DNA of 64,000 bases. It comes from Asterias rubens. Its lineage: Eukaryota; Echinodermata; Asteroidea; Forcipulatida; Asteriidae. Shown piece by piece: positions 59,901 to 64,000 of the stretch (position 1 is its first letter; each line of letters starts with the position of its first letter). The notes under the pieces were generated by a model. It was not told the DNA's origin and searched no databases. It saw only the letters and a list, made by a program, of their open reading frames with translations. Location of the stretch: NCBI RefSeq assembly GCF_902459465.1, contig NC_047082.1, positions 8,783,407 through 8,847,406 of the forward strand, in the 5' to 3' direction. Both the position numbers and the translations under genes were made by a program.

Positions 59901-60379
59901 TCCTCTTTTACTTTTCAAAACAGTGCCAAAGAAAACATAAAAACACTGTACTAAACTTAAGTGTGATCAGCCATTTCCTCTTTTCTTTTTGCAATTAGAA
60001 AGTTGCATGTCTCTTTTTTACAAGGAGAAAAAACATCATTGTTTATTTTAAGTCTGAAAGCTTACTGATAATGTTCATACCAGAGCAGTTTTTCTGTGAA
60101 GGTTTCTCTCTGAAATGAAGTCATATATTTTAGAAAACTGTGCCTGAAAATGCAACAGCTGATTTGGGTTGTTAAACCAAGATTCAGAACAATGGTTGGG
60201 GTTGACATGCTGAAAAACGTGCATGGCTTTCCACTATTTTTTCCTGACAGATTTTAGATGTAGTAAGAGTAGACTGTGAAATGTGATCATGGTTTTTTAT
60301 TTTAACCTACCGCTGTTATTTTTTCTTCATCTGTTTTCTCTCATAGGAGGGTGATGTTGGTGATGAAGGCATTTACTGA
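47947..60379 (+). CDS. IFT52: Intraflagellar transport protein 52
   Basis: IFT52 is a core IFT-B1 subunit in cilia; it links IFT88 and IFT70 to IFT46 and is needed to build cilia. Exons: 47947-47964, 49187-49311, 50552-50639, 51603-51732, 51924-51999, 52736-52804, 53768-53836, 55869-55995, 56522-56677, 57680-57834, 58390-58477, 59116-59224, 59583-59728, 60347-60379. All joins keep frame with GT-AG introns, giving 462 residues (human 437). The N-terminal GIFT domain shows GYKS-like GFKSLHKKLRSNWKIT, GPREKFT, MGEGGESKFDTNINFLLEEY, YKYFHPKEALV and YLFPFGATLNVAKPA; the C-terminal IFT46-binding part shows RLAQITNKC and KHILEHIFAQVVEFKKLNQ. Exons 6 and 7 encode a variable linker. The start ATG has A at -3 and G at +4; the methionine at 49190 is an alternative. 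The last exon looks frameshifted (see findings). Confidence 0.95.
48139..48150 (+). promoter_or_regulatory. Candidate RFX X-box in IFT52 intron 1
   Basis: GTTGTTGGCAAC lies 175 bp after the first coding exon. The right half GGCAAC fits the RFX half-site; the left half GTTGTT is imperfect (consensus GTTGCC-like). IFT genes are classic RFX targets, so the site is plausible but unproven. Confidence 0.35.
49383..49682. mobile_element. MITE family C in IFT52 intron 2
   Basis: The ends are TTAAAGGATTTGGGTACTTT and AAAAGTACATACACCCTTTAA. TTTGAAGATAATGATAGT..GAAAGCTTCCC is mirrored by GGGAAGCTTTCTACTATCATTATCTTCAAA, and GAGGTGCTGTAGTT by AACTACAGCACCTC. TTAA flanks both sides, as in families A and B. 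Confidence 0.88.
49869..50003. mobile_element. Palindromic MITE (GGCCGTATTCGAATTGG) in IFT52 intron 2
   Basis: GAATTGGCGGCTACGGCTACGG is mirrored by CCGTAGCCACCAATTC; outer ends AGGCCGTATTCG and CGGACACGACCT are imperfectly inverted. Confidence 0.8.
50128..50502. mobile_element. MITE family A in IFT52 intron 2
   Basis: Reverse orientation: TTGTAATTGTCAAAGACCAG at the left, ACCAATAGTGTCCACTGCC at the right. It ends about 50 bp before the exon 3 acceptor. Confidence 0.83.
50784..50940. mobile_element. CAGTGTTGTAG-type MITE in IFT52 intron 3
   Basis: CAGTGTTGTAGGTCTCGAGA at the left and TTTCTACTACAACACTG at the right, with repeated GTCTCGGTCT in between. Confidence 0.8.
52171..52375. mobile_element. 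Palindromic MITE in IFT52 intron 5
   Basis: AATAAACCAATCCATTAGGC then TCCGCCC on the left is mirrored by GGGCGGGGCTTAATGGATCAGTCTATT on the right. Confidence 0.75.
53305..53585 (-). mobile_element. SINE with tRNA-like head in IFT52 intron 6
   Basis: Body shared with 45324-45525; the right side has a reversed tRNA-like head (GGACTCGAACCACCACTCTG, then CTTAACCGCTCGGCCA), giving a minus-strand SINE. A related head without body lies at 52560-52625. Confidence 0.75.
54052..54112. repeat. MITE family A terminal fragment
   Basis: TTTGGTAATTGTTAAAGACC and TTCTCACTTGGTGTATC match one end of family A only. Confidence 0.6.
54440..54605. repeat. Dispersed repeat (GGGCACCAAGGCAATGAC family) in IFT52 intron 7
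   Basis: AAGGGGCACCAAGGCCAAAG, GGCAATGGAGGCTTTGGCC and CAGTTCCAGTGCCC resemble the other copies. Confidence 0.5.
56624..57421 (+). repeat. Tandem amplification of the IFT52 exon 9 end and its splice donor
   Basis: The unit (about 100-117 bp) starts inside exon 9 (GGCTCACCACAGAGAATGTT), runs through GAGGATCCCGAG|GTAAGCC and about 65 bp of intron (TGAATATTCAT, GGGAATATTTGCATGAATG). Copies of the GAGAATGTTGTACTCAATGC segment begin near 56637 (the true exon), 56752, 56869, 56970, 57081, 57182, 57294 and 57395. GAGGTAAGCC is kept in the copies near 56792, 56906, 57005 and 57219, and deleted in those near 57110 and 57325. Confidence 0.93.
57921..58125. mobile_element. Joined fragments of MITE families C and A in IFT52 intron 10
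   Basis: 57921-57973 matches one end of family C (TTTGAAGATAATGATGGTAG, GAAAGCTTCC). It passes directly into the family A left end at 57974 (AAAGGCAGTGGACACCATTG), which fades after GTAATGTAG near 58110. Confidence 0.7.
58668..58990 (+). pseudogene. LINE ORF2 C-terminal remnant in IFT52 intron 11
   Basis: The plus strand translates to FSIYGHRIWNKLPQYIRDTT and SLHTFKILLKAHLFQEV, the typical end of non-LTR retrotransposon polymerases (family pattern: WNxLPxxiR, then FKxxLKxhLF). From about 58905 a diverged second copy of the same stretch begins (CTTCCGCAATAGATCAGAG), so the fragment is internally duplicated. No intact frame remains. Confidence 0.75.
59248..59480. mobile_element. MITE family B, truncated, in IFT52 intron 12
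   Basis: TTAAAGGGACACCTTGCCTT, then GGGCGAGTTGGTCTTTGAAA, as in 6699-7079; the right arm is missing. Confidence 0.75.
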
Positions 60380-60449
60380 GAAGCTACAACAAGAGCGCAT
60401 GAAACAGAAGTTGGGGAAAATCCATGAGCTGGCAGATCCGTTCAACTAA

Positions 60450-61954
60450 CGTGGGGTTCCGTTGAAAAATATTAATTGTGAAATTGTTTTGTTTTGCTTT
60501 AAAAACAATATCAGTGTTATCCAAGACTAGACAAACTTTCAAACTTATACGACCCATTATATGTATATACATGTTATCAAAAGAGGGACATGTCACTCAT
60601 TAAACACCTTTGCTTTTGGATAAACAAAAGGCAACACAAACCAGCAAGAAACATTCTTTATGCTGAGACTTTTTTTAAACAAAGTTTTGGCAATTTGTTT
60701 GTCAACCTAATGTAAATATATTTGTAAATCTCAATTGTATAACTGAACTGTTAATAGAAGAGATAGGCTGTGTACATATACATATGGTATAGATGTGTGT
60801 GAACCGTTTGAACTAAGTTTTCTTTCCTTGTGAATTTGGAACATTGTCTCCTTAAAGAGGACCAGCTGAAGAGTCAACAAGCCTCGAAATAACCCACTGC
60901 ACCACAGCTGCCCTCACAGCAATTGCCGTGGTGACCTGTGTTATTGTTGTGGGGCCCTGAGCTTTTGCCGTGGTGCCCTGAGCTTTTGCCCTGGTGCCCT
61001 GTGCTATTGCCATGGTGCCCTAAGCTTTTGCCATGGTGACCTGTGCTTTTGCCGTGGTGCCCTGTGTTATTGCCATGGTGCCCTGAGCTTTTGCCGTGGT
61101 GCCCTGTGCTTTTGCCGTGGTGCCCTGTGTTATTGCTGTGGTGCCCTGAGCTTTTGCCGTGGTGCCCTTTGTTATTGCAGTGGTGCCCTGAGCTTTTGCC
61201 ATGGTGCCCTGTGCTTTTGCCATGGTGCCCTGAGCTTTTGCCGTGGTGCCCTGAGCTTTTGCCATGGTGCCCTGTGCTTTTGCCGTGGTGCCCCGAGCTT
61301 TTGCCGTGGTGCCCTGAGCTTTGCCGTGGTGCCCTGGCAAGTGCCATGGTACTCTGTGCTTTTGCCGTGGTGCCCTGAGCTTTTGCCATGGTGCCCTGTG
61401 CTTTTGCCATGGTGCCCTGTGCTTTTGCCGTGGTGCCCTGTGCTTTTGCCGTGGTGCCCTGTACTTTTGCCGTGGTGCCCTGAGCTTTTGCCGTGGTGCC
61501 CTGTGCTTTTGCCGTGGTGCCCCGAGCTTTTGCCGTGGTGCCCTGTGCTTTTGCTGTGGTGCCCTGTGCTTTTGCTGTGGTGCCCTGTGCTTTTGCCGTG
61601 GTGCCCTGTGCTTTAGCTGTAGTGCCCTTTGCAATGTTCCGATACAAACTTAGATTTGTCCTCCTAGATGTGCCCCTTACCAGAGGAACATTTCTATGCT
61701 CCTTCAATGCCTGGGTCAACTTTGATTTAAGATGGCGTGGTTTATTTGGTTAAACTTGTACCATTTTGCCCCCTGAGAACTTACTGCTTATTTTGTTTAA
61801 ATGTTCCCTTTTTTTTGTAAAACACAGAGTCCTTTCCCGGTACAGGGAAATTTTGTCTTAGTACTGTAGTCCTTGACTTGTAAAATGCAAAGTGTAATTT
61901 GTTTGTAATTTTCATGTGAAATAAAATCCACTTTACAAGATCTGATAATCTGAT
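60450..61954 (+). other. Probable IFT52 3' UTR
   Basis: It follows the last exon without a clear early polyadenylation signal. AATAAA at 61920-61925 is the best candidate, and would put the 21-bp minisatellite inside the transcript. Extent inferred. Confidence 0.4.
60930..61630. repeat. 21-bp minisatellite, about 33 copies
   Basis: Unit GTGCTTTTGCCGTGGTGCCCT or GAGCTTTTGCCGTGGTGCCC T, differing mainly at GTG/GAG and CCG/CCA/CTG. Because the period is a multiple of 3 and stop-free, open frames arise on both strands (up to 281 codons on the minus strand, repeating GTTAKAQ). These are by-products of the period. Confidence 0.95.
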
Positions 61955-64000
61955 TTGAGCAAAATTTCAACAGAACTGCAAGGCTAACCCCTGATTTTAG
62001 GCAAATTTAGCCAAATTTCAACAAAACTGCAAGGCTTACCCCTTGTGATTTTTGGGCAAATTTAGCCAAAATTCAACAAAAATGCAACGGCAAATTTAGC
62101 CAAATTTAAACTGAAATGCAAGGCTTACCCCCTTGTGATTTTAGGCAAATTTAGCCAAATTTCAACAAAAATTGCAAGGCTTACCCCTTGTGATTTTAGG
62201 CAAATTTAGCCAAAATTCAAGAAAAATGCAAGGCTAACCCCTTGTGATTTTGGGCAAATTTAGCCAAAATTCAAGAAAAATGCAAGGCTGACCCCTTGTG
62301 ATTTCAGGCAAATTTAGCCAAAATTCAACAAAAATGCAAGGCTAACCCTCTTGTGATTTTGGGCAAATTTAGCAAAAATTTCAACAAAAATGCAAGTAAC
62401 CCCTTGTGATTTTAGACAAATTTAGCCAAATTTCAACAAAAATGCAAGGCTTTCTACCCCTTGTGATTATACACAAATTTAGCCAAATTTCAACAAAAAT
62501 GCAAGGGCAAATTTAGCCAAATTTCAACAAAAATGCAAGGCTTACCACTTGTGATTTTAGGCAAATTTTGCAAAATTTCAACTAAAATGCAAGGCTTACC
62601 CCTTGTGATTTAAGGCAAATTTAGCCAAATGTCAACAAAAATGCAAGGCTTACCCCTTGTGATTCTAGGCAAAATTTAGCCAAATTTTAACAAAACTGCA
62701 AGGCTAACTCCTTGTGATTTTAGGCAAGTTTTGCCAAATTTCAACTAAAATGGAAGGCTTACCCCTTGTGATTTAAGGCAAATTAAGCCAAATTTCAACA
62801 AAAATGCAAGGCTTACTACACCTTGTGATTTGAGGCAAATTTAGCCAAATTTCAACAAAAATGCAAGGTTTACCTCTTGTGATTCTAGGCAAAATTTTGC
62901 CAAGTTTCAACTAAAATGCAAGGCTTAACCCTTGTGATTTAACGCAAATTTAGCCAAACTTCAACAAAACTGCAAGGCCAACCCCTTTGTGATTTTAGGC
63001 AAATTTAGCAAAATTTCTAAAAACTGCAAGGGTTACCCCTTGTGATTATGGACAAATTGGGCAAATTTCAACAAAAATGCACAGCTAACCCCTTGTGATT
63101 TAACGCAAATTTAGCAAAACTTCAACAAAAATGCAAGGCTAACCCCTTGTGATTTTAGGCAAATTTAGCCAAACTTCAACAAAAATGCAAGGCTAACCCC
63201 TTGTGATTTTAGGCAAATTTAGCAAAATTTCAACAAAACTGCAAGGTACCCCTTGTGATTTAACGCAAATTTTAGCCAAATTTCAACAAAACTGCAAGGC
63301 TAACCCCTTGTGATTTTAGGCAAATATAACCAAATTTCAACAAAAATGCAAGGCTTACCCCTTGTGATTTAAGGAAAAATTTTGCCAAATTTTAACAAAA
63401 CTGCAAGGCTAACCCCTTGTGATTTTAGGCAAATTTCAACAAAAAGGCAAGGCTTACCCCTTGTGATTTAAGGCAAATTTAGCAAAATTTCACAAAAAAG
63501 AACAGGCTTACCCCTTGTGATTCTAGGCAAAATTTAGCAAAATTTCAACTAAAATGCAAGGCTTACCCCTTGTGATTTAACCCAAATTTAGCCAAATTTC
63601 AACAAAACTGCAAGGCAAACCCCTTTGTGATTTGAGGCAAATTTAGCCAAATTTCAAAAAACTGCAAGGCTTACCCCTTGTGATTTTAGGCAAATTTAGC
63701 CAAATTTCAACTAAAATGTAAGGCTTACCCCTTGTGATTCTAGGCAAATTTTGCCAAATTTCAACAAAAATGCAAGGCTTACCCCTTGTGATTCTAGGCA
63801 AAATTTAGCCAAACTTAAAACAAAACTGCAAGGCTAACCCCTTGTGATTTGAGGCAAATTTTGCCAAATTTCAACAAAACTGCAAGGCTAGCCCCTTGTG
63901 ATTTTAGGCAAATTTAGCAAAATTTCAACAAAAATGCAAGGCTTGCCTCTGTGATTTAACGCAAATTTTTGCCAAATTTCAACAAAACTGCAAGGCTAAC
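61955..64000. repeat. About 54-bp satellite reaching the right edge
   Basis: About 36 head-to-tail units with consensus blocks GGCAAATTTAGCCAAATTTC, AACAAAAATGCAAGGCTTAC and CCCTTGTGATTTTA. Units vary by small indels and in AATG/ACTG and CTTACC/CTAACC. Three early units are shortened near 62095, 62500 and 63430. The array has no coding potential and is cut by the window end. Confidence 0.95.

Noticed and set aside
60874-61719. 281-codon minus-strand frame repeating GTTAKAQ / SGHHGK
   Set aside because: It is created by a stop-free 21-bp minisatellite that is open in several frames on both strands; no unique domain or start context.

Overview
The window is animal nuclear DNA: AT-rich, intron-containing genes, dense short interspersed and fold-back repeats, several satellites. 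Gene content (orthologs of human RCC1, SF3B5, PIGY, FAM151 and IFT52) and repeat style point to an invertebrate deuterostome. An echinoderm, perhaps a sea star, is my best guess; that is inference and no species can be named. Nothing prokaryotic or viral was seen.

Seven genes can be supported, in this order: RCC1 (minus, 8 coding exons, 11991 to 7650); SF3B5 (plus, one exon, 13419-13682); PIGY (minus, one coding exon, 15844-16071); a FAM151/menorin-like type II membrane protein (plus, 5 exons, 30502-37336); an unrecognised 177-residue single-span membrane protein (minus, 39931-40464); a MADF-BESS DNA-binding protein (minus, 2 exons, 43133-45112); and IFT52, a ciliary transport protein (plus, 14 coding exons, 47947-60379). 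The reconstructed splice joins all keep frame, and all introns but one are GT-AG. The genes do not form one pathway; they are ordinary housekeeping, ciliary and regulatory genes with separate promoters.

The rest is repeat. Three MITE families begin and end with TTAA. The commonest (about 385 bp, GGCAGTGGACACTATTGG ends) has about ten copies or fragments. Other items are tRNA-derived SINEs, two LINE reverse-transcriptase remnants, at least eight palindromic or fold-back elements (one about 1.4 kb), a 132-bp satellite of 13 copies (17334-19060), a 21-bp minisatellite (60930-61630) and a roughly 54-bp satellite running off the right edge (61955-64000).

The most interesting points are in IFT52. 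The 3' end of exon 9, with its splice donor, has been amplified into about seven tandem copies inside the next intron, and the last exon appears to carry a one-base frameshift relative to a longer protein-like C-terminus. The FAM151-like gene has a GC-AG intron and a C-terminal region beyond the known domain. No clearly new biological system was found.
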